Below, piece by piece: positions 56,022 through 64,000 of a stretch of DNA of 64,000 nucleotides (position 1 is its first letter; each line of letters starts with the position of its first letter). The translations under genes were made by a program, and so were the position numbers. The notes under the pieces were generated by a model. That model was not told the origin of the DNA, did no database searches, and saw only the letters and a list, made by a program, of their open reading frames with translations. Source of the stretch: Pseudomonas schmalbachii (GTDB lineage: Bacteria > Pseudomonadota > Gammaproteobacteria > Pseudomonadales > Pseudomonadaceae). Location of the stretch: positions 62,001 to 126,000 of the forward strand of contig NZ_JAELYA010000004.1 of NCBI RefSeq assembly GCF_017589465.1, in the 5' to 3' direction.

Positions 56022-56966
56022 TCAGCCGCGCGGCGCGGGACGGATCAGCACCAGCCACGGCAACCGTGTCACCGTCACCGGCTGCAACCGCTCCAACGTC
56101 TTCAGCAACGCATCCGGATCATCGAGATCGAACACCCCGCTGACCTTGTGCTGGCGCAGCGCGTCATCGGTCAGCAGGATGCGTTCCGGCAGATAGCGTT
56201 CAAGTTCCGCCAGTACATCGCCCAACGGCCGCTGGTTGAAGATCAGCTTGCCGCGCTGCCAGGCGCTGGCGCTGTCCAGGTCCAGCGGCTGTACCGCCGC
56301 CGGCTCCGGGGTGCGCTCGTCGAGGCTGAGGCGCTGGCCGGCGCTCAGGCGCAGCGGCTGGCTGGCGGCCTTGCTCACCTGTACCACGCCCTCGGTGACG
56401 TCGACGCGGGTCTGGGCGCCGCGTGCGTCGACATCGAAGCGCGTGCCGACCGCCATCACCTCGGTGTCCCCGGCGCGCACGATGAATGGCCGCTGCGGGT
56501 CTTTGGCGACCTCGAACAGCGCCTCGCCGGCATGCAGCGCCAGCCGCCGTTCGCCTGTGGAAAAGTCCACGGACAGCGCGCTGCCACTGTTCAGCCAGAC
56601 GCGGCTTCCGTCGGCCAGCTCGATGCTGCGGCGCTCGCCGACGCGGGTGGCGTAGTCGGCATACACACCGGCCAGCGGGCGCGGCAGCGCGACGACGGCC
56701 AGCACGGCAACGCAGGCCGCCACGGCGCCCGCCAGCAGCAGGCGACGACTCCTGCGCACAGGAGCGACGAACTGCGCGGCATTGCGCGTCTCGGGCAGCG
56801 CGCCCCACAGCGCCTCGGCCTCACGTGCAGCGTTCTCATGCGCCGCACTCTGGCCGCGCCATTCGTTGAAGGCCATGCGCTCGGCGGCCGTGGCGCGCCC
56901 GGAATGCAGATGCACCAGCCGTTCGATGGCCTGGTCGGCGAGCATGTCGTGATCCAGATGGCTCAT
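56022..56966 (-). CDS. FecR family anti-sigma factor/regulator
   Basis: This 314-residue protein has a cytoplasmic N-terminal region (DUF4880-like, QAIERLVHLHSGRATAAERM), one membrane helix (about residues 85-105, LLLAGAVAACVAVLAVVAL) and a periplasmic FecR domain with ELADGSRVWLNSGSALSVDF. It receives the signal from the STN domain of the receptor and controls the sigma factor. The ATG at 56966 overlaps the stop of the sigma factor gene by four bases. Confidence 0.93.
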   Translation of the reverse strand: MSHLDHDMLADQAIERLVHLHSGRATAAERMAFNEWRGQSAAHENAAREAEALWGALPETRNAAQFVAPVRRSRRLLLAGAVAACVAVLAVVALPRPLAGVYADYATRVGERRSIELADGSRVWLNSGSALSVDFSTGERRLALHAGEALFEVAKDPQRPFIVRAGDTEVMAVGTRFDVDARGAQTRVDVTEGVVQVSKAASQPLRLSAGQRLSLDERTPEPAAVQPLDLDSASAWQRGKLIFNQRPLGDVLAELERYLPERILLTDDALRQHKVSGVFDLDDPDALLKTLERLQPVTVTRLPWLVLIRPAPRG

Positions 56967-57481
56967 GCGTCGGCCTCCTGCCGCAGCCAGTCCCGGCAAT
57001 GGCGCATGGCCTGGACGATGTATTTGCCGACCATGCTTTCCGATACACCCAGCCGTTCGGCGATCTGCGCGTGGGTCAGACCCTCCAGGCGGTTCAGCAG
57101 CAATGCCTCGCGCGCCTTCGGCGGCAGGGCGTCGAGCGCCGCGTCGAGGCCTTCCAGCGCCTCGCGGGCGAGCAGGCGGCGCTCCAGGCTGGCGGCCGGG
57201 TCGCTGACTTCATTGGCGGCGTCTTCCTGCACGTGCAGTTCGGCCAGGCGGCCTTCGCGGCGCAGGTTGTCGATGGCGATGTTGCCGGCGACGCGGAACA
57301 GGTAGGCGCGCGGATCGTCCACTCCGGCATCTTCCGGCTGCGCGGCGAGGCGCAGCCAGGTGTCCTGGGCGACGTCGGCGGCGCGCTGGTTGTCGCCCAG
57401 ACGACGGGCGAGGAAGCGCATCAGGTCCGCGTAGTGCGCCTGGAAGCTCTGCAGGAGGGAGGAGGTGGCGAAGCGCCGCAT
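56963..57481 (-). CDS. FecI-like ECF sigma factor
   Basis: This 172-residue sigma factor has region 2 (FLARRLGDNQRAADVAQDTW) and region 4 (LEGLTHAQIAERLGVSESMV). It should direct transcription of the adjacent receptor gene when the siderophore is sensed. The start is ATG 57481. An in-frame ATG at 57568 would put the Fur-box-like site inside the gene and overlap the upstream gene, so it is less likely. Iron repression through Fur is inferred from the site at 57547-57565. Confidence 0.93.
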   Translation of the reverse strand: MRRFATSSLLQSFQAHYADLMRFLARRLGDNQRAADVAQDTWLRLAAQPEDAGVDDPRAYLFRVAGNIAIDNLRREGRLAELHVQEDAANEVSDPAASLERRLLAREALEGLDAALDALPPKAREALLLNRLEGLTHAQIAERLGVSESMVGKYIVQAMRHCRDWLRQEADA

Positions 57482-57546
57482 GATGCCCCGAATGCCCGGC
57501 AGCCACAGTGCCGGCTGGTAAAAGGCCGGCAAGGATACACATAGTC

Positions 57547-57565
57547 GAGAATGATTATCAAACAG
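57547..57565. promoter_or_regulatory. Fur-box-like site upstream of the ECF sigma gene
   Basis: Read on the minus strand, TTTGATAATCATTCTC matches 12 of the last 13 bases of the Fur consensus half GATAATCATTATC arrangement. It lies 66-84 bases upstream of the sigma factor start, as expected for iron repression of this signalling system. Confidence 0.65.
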
Positions 57566-57567
57566 CA

Positions 57568-57930
57568 TCAGAGATCGTATTCCACCGGCCCTTCGCTCAG
57601 CACGCCGAGATCCAGCGGCCGCACCGCGCCCATCCAGATCGCACGGTCGCGATGATCCACCAGGTCGTTGCCGGTGATCGGGTGCACCAGCACCACCAGC
57701 CCGTCGCGATGCAGCGCCAGCCACGGCACCAGCTCGGCGAACACCTGCGGGCGGAAAGCCAGCTGGCAGCTCCAGTCCGGATGCGGCCCGACCGGGCGCT
57801 GGTGCACGCGGCCCATCTTCAGCTCGAAGCGTTGCGCCGCTTCCTCGCAGAGTTCGCGGGCCTGCTCCAGGGTGTCGGCGTCGAAGTACACGTGGGCGTG
57901 GTAGCCGTGGATGTGCGGGGTCGGTTTCAT
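57568..57930 (-). CDS. DOPA 4,5-dioxygenase family protein
   Basis: This 120-residue protein matches the DOPA 4,5-dioxygenase family (PF08883): IHGYHAHVYFDADTLEQA near the N-terminus carries histidines suited to metal binding, and VGPHPDWSCQLAF and VLVHPITGNDLVDH carry more. Bacterial members are mostly uncharacterised. Its ATG overlaps the stop of the choline-sulfate LysR gene by four bases, so the two are translated together. The meaning of this link is unclear. Confidence 0.88.
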   Translation of the reverse strand: MKPTPHIHGYHAHVYFDADTLEQARELCEEAAQRFELKMGRVHQRPVGPHPDWSCQLAFRPQVFAELVPWLALHRDGLVVLVHPITGNDLVDHRDRAIWMGAVRPLDLGVLSEGPVEYDL

Positions 57931-58841
57931 GGCGATCGGGTTTCCATGCTGAGTTCGGCCTGCAGCCAGTCGACGAAGCGCTGCACCAGCCGCTGGCGGC
58001 GCTTGCGCTCGGGCAGCACGGCGTAATAACCGAAGTTCGACTCGGCGTGCTCGGCGATGACCTTGCACAGTAGCCCCTGCTCCAGCAGCTCGTCGACCAG
58101 ATGCCGCCAGCCGATGGCCACGCCATGCCCGGCGATGGCCGCCTGGATCAGCAGGGTGTAGTTGTCGAAGCGCAGGCCGGCCGCTTCCGGCGCCTGTTCG
58201 ATGCCCAGCGCGCGGAACAGTCCCGGCCAGTCGAACCAGCGGCTGTGCCCCTCGGGCTTCAGGTGCAGCATCGGCAAGCGCGCCAGCTCGGCCTTCGCCA
58301 GCGGCAGCGAGCGGCCTTCCAGCAGGCGCGGGCTGCACACCGGGAAGACCTCCTCGCTGAACAGGCGCAGCGCCTCGCCATGCTTGAAGCGCCCGTCGCC
58401 GAAGGCGATGGCCACGTCGATGTCGCCGCGCAGGGTGGTCGGGCTGCGTTCGCTGCTGATCAGGCCGACATCCAGGTTCGGATTGGCCTGGCGAAAGCGC
58501 GGCAGGCGCGGCATCAGCCAGTAGGCGGCGAAGGCGAAGTCGGTGGCGACCTGCAGCACCTCATGGGACTCGCGGGCGGTGACCGCCGCCACGCCGGCGT
58601 CGATCTCCGCCAGCCCGGCCTGCACATGGCGCTGCAGCAACTGGCCGCTGTCGGTGAGGACGATGCCGCGATGCACGCGGTCGAACAGGCGCACGCCGAG
58701 CAGCTTCTCCAGGCGCTTGATCTGCTGGCTGACCGCCGGCTGGGTGGTGCCCAACTCGCTGGCGGCGCCGGTGAAGCTGAGCAACCGTGCGGCCGAGTCG
58801 AACACCCGCAGCAGTTCCAGCGGAAGGTTCAACGTATCCAT
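57927..58841 (-). CDS. LysR family choline-sulfate utilisation regulator
   Basis: This 304-residue LysR protein has the helix-turn-helix LRVFDSAARLLSFTGAASEL and TTQPAVSQQIKRLEKLLG, close to the GcvA branch. It is divergent from betC, the position of the putative choline-sulfate utilisation transcription factor family, which is the basis for the call. It probably regulates betC-choX-SulP. It is coupled to the downstream DOPA-dioxygenase-like gene. Confidence 0.9.
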   Translation of the reverse strand: MDTLNLPLELLRVFDSAARLLSFTGAASELGTTQPAVSQQIKRLEKLLGVRLFDRVHRGIVLTDSGQLLQRHVQAGLAEIDAGVAAVTARESHEVLQVATDFAFAAYWLMPRLPRFRQANPNLDVGLISSERSPTTLRGDIDVAIAFGDGRFKHGEALRLFSEEVFPVCSPRLLEGRSLPLAKAELARLPMLHLKPEGHSRWFDWPGLFRALGIEQAPEAAGLRFDNYTLLIQAAIAGHGVAIGWRHLVDELLEQGLLCKVIAEHAESNFGYYAVLPERKRRQRLVQRFVDWLQAELSMETRSP

Positions 58842-58918
58842 AAGCCAGCATTATCCGAAGCATGTTTCGCCATGCGCTTTACCCTCGTCCGGTGCGGGAA
58901 GAAACTCGACGTCAGCAC

Positions 58919-58945
58919 TATCCCATAACAATTCCACATAGGATA
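58919..58945. promoter_or_regulatory. Inverted repeat TATCC-N17-GGATA upstream of betC
   Basis: TATCC at 58919-58923 and GGATA at 58941-58945 are inverted copies in the 114-base LysR/betC gap. A further TATCC lies at 58852-58856. They may be binding sites for the divergent LysR regulator or promoter elements. Confidence 0.35.
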
Positions 58946-58955
58946 AGCCTGAGCC

Positions 58956-60464
58956 ATGAAGCGTCCCAACATCCTCTTCATCATGGCCGACCAGATGGCC
59001 GCCCCGCTGCTGCCGCTGCACGACGCCAATTCGCCGATCCGCATGCCGAACCTGTCGCGCCTCGCCGAGCAGGCCGTGGTGTTCGACTCGGCCTACTGCA
59101 ACAGCCCGCTGTGCGCGCCCTCGCGCTTCACCCTGGTCAGCGGCCAACTGCCGACGAAGATCGGCGCCTGGGACAACGCCGCCGACTTCCCCGCCGACAT
59201 CCCCACCTACGCCCACTACCTGCGCCGCCTCGGCTACCGCACGGCGCTGTCCGGCAAGATGCACTTCTGCGGCCCGGACCAGCTGCACGGCTACGAGGAA
59301 CGCCTGACCAGCGACATCTACCCGGCCGACTACGGCTGGGCGGTGAACTGGGACGAGCCGGAGGTGCGCCCGAGCTGGTACCACAACATGTCCTCGGTGC
59401 TGCAGGCCGGGCCCTGCGTGCGCACCAACCAGCTGGATTTCGACGAGGAAGTGGTGTTCAAGGCGCGCCAGTACCTCTACGACCACGTGCGGGTGAGCGC
59501 CGAGCAGCCGTTCTGCCTGACCGTGTCGCTGACCCATCCGCACGATCCCTACACCATCCCGCGCGAGTACTGGGACCTGTACCGCGACGAGGACATCCCG
59601 TTGCCACAGATCGAGCTGGCGCAGGACGAGCAGGACCCGCACTCGCAGCGCCTGCTCAAGGTCGTCGACCTGTGGGACAAGCCGCTGCCTGTGGACAAGA
59701 TCCGCGACGCCCGCCGCGCCTACTTCGGCGCCTGCAGCTACGTCGACGCGCAGATCGGCGCGCTGCTGAAGACCCTGGAGGAATGCGGCCTGGCCGACGA
59801 CACGCTGATCGTGTTCTCCGGCGACCACGGCGACATGCTTGGCGAACGCGGCCTCTGGTACAAGATGCACTGGTTCGAGATGGCCGCCCGCGTGCCGCTG
59901 CTGATCCACGCGCCCCGGCGCTTCGCCGCGCGCCGGGTGAGCGAGTCGGTGTCCACCCTCGACCTGCTGCCGACTTTCGTGGAACTGGCCGGCGGCACGC
60001 TCGACGCCAGTCTGCCGCTGGACGGCCGCTCGCTGCTGCCGCATCTGCAGGGCGAAGGCGGGCACGACGAAGTGATCGGCGAATACACCGCCGAAGGCAC
60101 CGTCAGCCCGCTGATGATGATCCGCCGCGGCGACTTCAAGTTCGTCTATTCGGAACAGGACCCGTGCCTGCTGTTCGACCTGCGCAACGACCCGCGCGAA
60201 CTGGAAAACCTCGCCGGGTCGCCGGAGCATTGCCAGCTGTTCGCCGACTTCCTCGCCGAGGCCCGCGCGCGCTGGGATATCCCGGCGATCAGCCGGCAGG
60301 TGCTGGCCAGCCAGCGCCGCCGCCGCTTCGTCGCCGACGCGCTGAGCCGTGGCAACCTGACCAGTTGGGACCACCAGCCCTTCGTCGATGCCAGCCAGCA
60401 GTACATGCGCAACCATATCGACCTGGACGACCTGGAGCGCCGCGCGCGTTATCCACAACCCTGA
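58956..60464 (+). CDS. betC: Choline-sulfatase
   Basis: This 502-residue type I sulfatase hydrolyses choline sulfate to choline and sulfate. The formylglycine site is C54 in LCAPSRFTLVSG, and metal ligands are visible in NILFIMADQM and FSGDHGDMLGE. A C-terminal extension with LTSWDHQPFVDASQQYMRN is typical of BetC. It is the first gene of a betC-choX-SulP operon and is divergent from its putative regulator. Confidence 0.96.
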   Translation: MKRPNILFIMADQMAAPLLPLHDANSPIRMPNLSRLAEQAVVFDSAYCNSPLCAPSRFTLVSGQLPTKIGAWDNAADFPADIPTYAHYLRRLGYRTALSGKMHFCGPDQLHGYEERLTSDIYPADYGWAVNWDEPEVRPSWYHNMSSVLQAGPCVRTNQLDFDEEVVFKARQYLYDHVRVSAEQPFCLTVSLTHPHDPYTIPREYWDLYRDEDIPLPQIELAQDEQDPHSQRLLKVVDLWDKPLPVDKIRDARRAYFGACSYVDAQIGALLKTLEECGLADDTLIVFSGDHGDMLGERGLWYKMHWFEMAARVPLLIHAPRRFAARRVSESVSTLDLLPTFVELAGGTLDASLPLDGRSLLPHLQGEGGHDEVIGEYTAEGTVSPLMMIRRGDFKFVYSEQDPCLLFDLRNDPRELENLAGSPEHCQLFADFLAEARARWDIPAISRQVLASQRRRRFVADALSRGNLTSWDHQPFVDASQQYMRNHIDLDDLERRARYPQP

Positions 60465-60488
60465 CCCACTGCCGAGGAGATACGCCGC

Positions 60489-61412
60489 ATGAAAACGCTG
60501 CACGCACTGCTGCTGGCCGGCGCCGTCGCGCTGGCCAGCCACACCGCCCAGGCCGAGGACGAGACCTGCGCCACCGTGCGCCTGGCCGATCCGGGCTGGA
60601 GCGACATCGCCGTGACCAACGGCATCGCCAGCTTCCTGCTCGACAGCCTGGGCTACAAGGCGCGGATCGACACCCTCGCCGTGCCGATCATCTACGGCGG
60701 GCTGCGCGACGGCCAGGTCGACGCCTTCCTCGGCAACTGGATGCCGGCGCAGCAGGACTACCACGACAAGTTCATCGCCAGCGGCCAGGTCGAGCGCCTG
60801 GCGGAGAACCTGCAGGGCACCGAATTCACCCTCGCCGTGCCGACCTATGTGTGGAACGGCGGGGTGAAGAGCTTCGACGATCTCGCCCGGCACGCCGACC
60901 AGTTCCGCAGCAAGGTCTACGGCATCGGCTCCGGCGCGCCGGCCAACCAGTCGATCCAGAAGATGATCGCCGGCAACGAATTCGGCCTCGGCGACTGGAA
61001 GCTGGTGGAGTCCGGCGAGCAGGCGATGCTCGCCGAGGTCGGCCGGGCGGTGAAGCACCAGCGCTGGATCGTCTTCCTCGGCTGGACGCCGCACCCGATG
61101 AACGTGCGCTACGACATGAAGTACCTGTCCGGCGGCGACAAGTACTTCGGCACCAGCGGCAGCGTCTACACCGTGACCCGCAAGGGCTACGCGCAGCAAT
61201 GCCCGAACAGCGGCCGGCTGCTGGCCAACCTGGCCTTCGACCTGAACATGGAGAACACCATCATGGCCAGTGCGGTGGAGAGCAAGACCAGCAATGCCGA
61301 GGCCGCGCGGGCGTGGCTGAAGGCCAATCCGCAGGTGCTCGGCAAATGGCTGGACGGCGTGAAGACCCGCGACGGCAGCGACGCGCTGGCCGCCGTACAG
61401 GCGAAGCTCTGA
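60489..61412 (+). CDS. choX: Choline-type ABC transporter substrate-binding protein
   Basis: This 307-residue periplasmic protein has a signal peptide ending HTAQA and the ChoX/ProX fold: VRLADPGWSDIAVTNGIAS and FLGWTPHPMNVRYDMKYLSG carry the aromatic residues that cage the trimethylammonium group. It should bind choline or choline sulfate. No permease or ATPase gene is next to it, so it must share a transporter encoded elsewhere or serve another partner. GAGGAG precedes the ATG. Confidence 0.92.
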   Translation: MKTLHALLLAGAVALASHTAQAEDETCATVRLADPGWSDIAVTNGIASFLLDSLGYKARIDTLAVPIIYGGLRDGQVDAFLGNWMPAQQDYHDKFIASGQVERLAENLQGTEFTLAVPTYVWNGGVKSFDDLARHADQFRSKVYGIGSGAPANQSIQKMIAGNEFGLGDWKLVESGEQAMLAEVGRAVKHQRWIVFLGWTPHPMNVRYDMKYLSGGDKYFGTSGSVYTVTRKGYAQQCPNSGRLLANLAFDLNMENTIMASAVESKTSNAEAARAWLKANPQVLGKWLDGVKTRDGSDALAAVQAKL

Positions 61413-61416
61413 CGCG

Positions 61417-62964
61417 ATGCGCCGCCTGCTGCCGTTCCTCGACTGGCTGCCCGGGCTTTCCGGGCGCGCCGTCGGCAAGGATGCCTGGGTCGGCCTGAGC
61501 GGCGCCGTGCTGGCGCTGCCGCAGTCGATGGCCTACGCGCTGATCGCCGGGCTGCCGGCGGAATACGGGCTGTACGCGGCGATGCTGCCGGTGATCGTCG
61601 CCTGCCTGTGGGGCTCGTCGCGGCACCTGATCGGCGGGCCGACGGCGGCGATCTCGGTGGTGCTGCTGGCCGCCGTCGCACCGCTGGCAACCCCCGGCAG
61701 CGGCGAATACGTGCAACTGGTGCTGCTGCTGACCTTCCTCGCCGGGCTGTTCCAGTGGCTGCTCGGCATCCTGCGCTTCGGCGTGCTGGTGAATTTCGTC
61801 TCGCATTCGGTGGTGCTCGGCTTCACCTGCGGCGCCGCGCTGGTGATCGCCATCGGGCAGATGCCCTATCTGCTGGGCATCGAGTCGGGCGGGCAGGGCA
61901 CCGCGCTGGACAGCGCCTGGGCGCTGCTGCAACGGCTTTCCGACTTCGACGGGGAATCGCTGGCGGTGGGGCTGGTGAGTCTTTTGGTGAGTCTGCTGGT
62001 GCGCTGTCTGCGGCCACGCTGGCCGGCGCTGCTGATCGGCCTGCTGTGCGCCAGCCTGCTGGTCTGGGCGTTGCCTTCCGTATTCGGCGATGTCGCGCGG
62101 GTGCAGGCATTCAGCAGTGCGCTGCCGCCGTTCAGCCCGCTGTCGTTCGACTTCGCCCGCACCCTGCAACTGCTACCGGCCGCCGTCGCCTGCGGCATGC
62201 TCGGGCTGGTCACCAGCCTGTCCATCGCCCGCTCGCTGGCCACGCGCAGCGGGCAATCCCTGGACGCCAATCAGGAAGTGCGCGCGCAGGGACTGTCCAA
62301 CCTGATCGGCCCGTGGTTCTCCGGGACCCTGTCGGCGGGCTCCTTCACCCGCTCCGGGCTGAACCTCGATGCCGGCGCCAGCTCGCCGCTGGCCGGAGTG
62401 TTCTCGGCGCTGTGGGTGGCCGTGCTGGCCGTGGCCGGCAGCGAGCTGATCACGCATATCCCGCTGCCGGCGATGGCTGGCGGCATCCTGCTGATCGCCT
62501 GGGGGCTGATGGATCGTCCGGCGCTTCGTGCGCTATGGAAGGGCAGCCGCGCGGAATTCCTGGTGATGGCGCTGACCGCCACGGCGACCCTGCTGCTGCC
62601 GCTGCAGAGCGCGATCTACGCCGGGGTGCTGGCGTCGCTGTTCTTCTACCTGAAACGCACCTCGCAACCGCGCGTGCAGCGCTGGGAGGGCGCGGAGGAA
62701 GAGGTGCTGCGGGTGGAGGGCTCGATCTTCTTCGGCGCCTGCGACTACCTGCAACGGCTGATGCAGCGCAGCCAGGGCCAGCGGCTGGTGCTGGATGCGC
62801 ACCATGTGAACTTCATCGACTTCGCCGGCGCCCGCATGCTCCACCAGGAAGCCCGCCGCCTCGCCGGGGAGGGACGGCGCCTGGTCCTGCGTCATGCGCG
62901 GCCGCAGGTGATAGCGGAGCTGGCGAAGCAGGCGGGGGAAGGGGAAGGGATCGTCTTCGAGTAG
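61417..62964 (+). CDS. SulP family anion transporter with STAS domain
   Basis: This 515-residue membrane protein has about 10-12 helices. ALPQSMAYALIAGLPAEYGL is the SulP signature, followed by a C-terminal STAS domain (about residues 420-515, VLDAHHVNFIDFAGARMLHQ). It starts four bases after choX and has no ribosome binding site of its own, so it depends on coupling. The context suggests movement of sulfate or choline sulfate. Its TAG stop at 62962-62964 is part of the GTAGGGCGGG repeat that follows. Confidence 0.92.
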   Translation: MRRLLPFLDWLPGLSGRAVGKDAWVGLSGAVLALPQSMAYALIAGLPAEYGLYAAMLPVIVACLWGSSRHLIGGPTAAISVVLLAAVAPLATPGSGEYVQLVLLLTFLAGLFQWLLGILRFGVLVNFVSHSVVLGFTCGAALVIAIGQMPYLLGIESGGQGTALDSAWALLQRLSDFDGESLAVGLVSLLVSLLVRCLRPRWPALLIGLLCASLLVWALPSVFGDVARVQAFSSALPPFSPLSFDFARTLQLLPAAVACGMLGLVTSLSIARSLATRSGQSLDANQEVRAQGLSNLIGPWFSGTLSAGSFTRSGLNLDAGASSPLAGVFSALWVAVLAVAGSELITHIPLPAMAGGILLIAWGLMDRPALRALWKGSRAEFLVMALTATATLLLPLQSAIYAGVLASLFFYLKRTSQPRVQRWEGAEEEVLRVEGSIFFGACDYLQRLMQRSQGQRLVLDAHHVNFIDFAGARMLHQEARRLAGEGRRLVLRHARPQVIAELAKQAGEGEGIVFE

Positions 62965-63021
62965 GGCGGGTGCAACCCGCCACATCGCACCACGGCATTG
63001 GCGGGTTGCACCCGCCCTACG
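62961..63021. repeat. REP-like inverted repeat pair, family B (GTGCAACCCGCC variant)
   Basis: GTAGGGCGGGTGCAACCCGCC and GGCGGGTTGCACCCGCCCTAC face each other. The left end contains the stop codon of the SulP gene, and the right end is three bases from the end of aroE. Confidence 0.87.
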
Positions 63022-63023
63022 GG

Positions 63024-63845
63024 TCAGGCGGCGAGTTGCCGGCGCATCTCTGCCAGAACCGGCGCCGAATCCGGGCGCACGCCGCGCCAGAGGAAGAACG
63101 CCTCGGCGGCCTGCTCGACCAGCATGCCCAGCCCATCGATGCAGCCCGCCGCGCCATGCTCGGCGGCCCAGCGGTTGAAGGCGGTGGCTTCCTTGCCGTA
63201 CATCATGTCGTAGCAGACCGTGTGGCCGGGACGGATCAGCGCCGGGTCGATGGGCGGCAGCTCGCCGGCCAGGCTGGCCGAGGTGCCGTTGACGATCACG
63301 TCGAAGGGCTCGTCGCGCAGGTCGAATCCGCAGGCACGCACCTCGCCGATATCGGCGAATTCCTGCGCCAGTTGCCCGGCCTTTTCCACCGTGCGGTTGG
63401 CCACCACCAGCGCAGCGGGGCGTTCGCCGAGGAAGGGTTCGAGAATCCCGCGCACCGCTCCGCCGGCGCCCAGCACCAGTACACGCTTGCCAGTCAGCGC
63501 CACGCCGTTGTTCACCGTCAGGTCGCGGGTCAGGCCGGCGCCGTCGGTGTTGTCGCCGAGCAGGCTGCCATCGGCGCGCTTCATCAGGGTGTTCACCGCG
63601 CCGGCGCGGCGGGCGCGCTCGCTCAGCTCGGTCGCCAGGCGGTAGGCGTCTTCCTTGAACGGCACGGTGACATTGGCGCCCATGCCAGCCTCAAAGAAGG
63701 CGCGGGCGGCCCCGGCGAAATCGTCCAGCGGCGCCAGCACGGCCTCGTAGGTCAGCGCCTGGCCGGTCTGCTCGGCGAACAGGCGGTGGATCAGCGGCGA
63801 CTTGCTGTGGCCGATGGGATTGCCGAAGACGCAGTAGCGGTCCAT
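63024..63845 (-). CDS. aroE: Shikimate dehydrogenase
   Basis: This 273-residue enzyme reduces 3-dehydroshikimate with NADPH in the aromatic amino acid pathway. [17 protein letters not shown] binds shikimate, [10 protein letters not shown] holds the catalytic lysine, and [15 protein letters not shown] with VANRTVEKA binds NADPH. The start is ATG 63845. The frame is open 20 codons upstream without support. It lies between two repeats and is co-directional with the hemF tail upstream of it. Confidence 0.97.
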   Translation of the reverse strand: MDRYCVFGNPIGHSKSPLIHRLFAEQTGQALTYEAVLAPLDDFAGAARAFFEAGMGANVTVPFKEDAYRLATELSERARRAGAVNTLMKRADGSLLGDNTDGAGLTRDLTVNNGVALTGKRVLVLGAGGAVRGILEPFLGERPAALVVANRTVEKAGQLAQEFADIGEVRACGFDLRDEPFDVIVNGTSASLAGELPPIDPALIRPGHTVCYDMMYGKEATAFNRWAAEHGAAGCIDGLGMLVEQAAEAFFLWRGVRPDSAPVLAEMRRQLAA

Positions 63846-63884
63846 GGAAGAAATCCTTGAACGATGAAATTTTTCTGGGGAATT

Positions 63885-63966
63885 GATGGGTATCGCTTCG
63901 CTCAACCCATCCTACGGGTGTACAGGATGACCTTGTAGGATGGGTTGAGCGAAGCGATACCCATGC
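63885..63966. repeat. REP-like inverted repeat, family D
   Basis: GATGGGTATCGCTTCGCTCAA and the inverted TTGAGCGAAGCGATACCCATG flank a spacer with CCATCCTACG and GTAGGATGGG. It lies between hemF and aroE. Confidence 0.88.
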
Positions 63967-63969
63967 GGT

Positions 63970-64000
63970 TCAAACGCCCGCGAGCCAGTCCCGATCCTTG
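63970..64000 (-). CDS. hemF: Coproporphyrinogen III oxidase, last ten codons (cut by window edge)
   Basis: Reading leftward from the window edge gives KDRDWLAGV and a TGA at 63972-63970. HemF proteins end in a similar RDW motif, and hemF precedes aroE in Pseudomonas. The call rests on these few residues and on that gene order. Confidence 0.55.
   Translation of the reverse strand, partial: KDRDWLAGV

Overview
This is a GC-rich chromosomal window from a Pseudomonas of the P. aeruginosa / P. citronellolis / P. nitroreducens group. The placement rests on recognisable gene order: an aa3 cytochrome oxidase block, pntAA-pntAB-pntB, trpI-trpBA, a choline-sulfate locus, then aroE with the tail of hemF. 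All locus comparisons are from memory, not from a search. No rRNA, tRNA, CRISPR array, prophage or complete insertion sequence was seen.

Layout. 1-9.7 kb: coxB, coxA, ctaG, coxC, a small twin-TM protein, SURF1, a membrane-anchored companion, ctaA, ctaB and senC, which together build and equip an aa3 oxidase. The coxB leader carries an intrinsic terminator. 10.3-15 kb: proton-translocating transhydrogenase, then an acetyl/succinyl-CoA transferase. 15-19.4 kb: two DUF1127 mini-proteins, three DUF2388 secreted paralogs and a large periplasmic DUF4105 protein. 19.4-22.2 kb: GFA protein, PhyH dioxygenase, an RHH/ParE toxin-antitoxin pair and an RcnB-like Q/R-rich protein. 22.2-27.8 kb: four regulators (AraC, LysR, LysR, AraC) in alternating orientation, then a two-domain 3-hydroxyacyl-CoA dehydrogenase. 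27.9-32.7 kb: lipoprotein metallopeptidase, small lipoprotein, membrane spermidine-synthase-like protein and an exported-looking isoaspartyl methyltransferase.

32.9-48.6 kb is the most striking part. A complete PrtD/HlyD/TolC-type type I secretion operon lies divergent from one 3527-residue gene. That gene encodes two complete animal-type heme peroxidase modules in tandem, each followed by RTX calcium-binding repeats and an Ig-like unit, then more Ig-like units and a C-terminal RTX secretion end. The adjacency suggests a dedicated exporter and its cargo.

48.7-64 kb: a second lipoprotein paralog, DUF1161, dodecin, trpI/trpBA, a VOC protein, an aerobactin-type TonB receptor with FecI/FecR and a Fur-box-like site, a DOPA-dioxygenase-like protein coupled to the choline-sulfate regulator, betC-choX-SulP, aroE and the hemF end.

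The window is punctuated by imperfect inverted repeats of about 50-90 bp in five sequence families, most bounded by GTAGG...CCTAC. They look like REP pairs. In four genes the repeat supplies the TAG stop codon.
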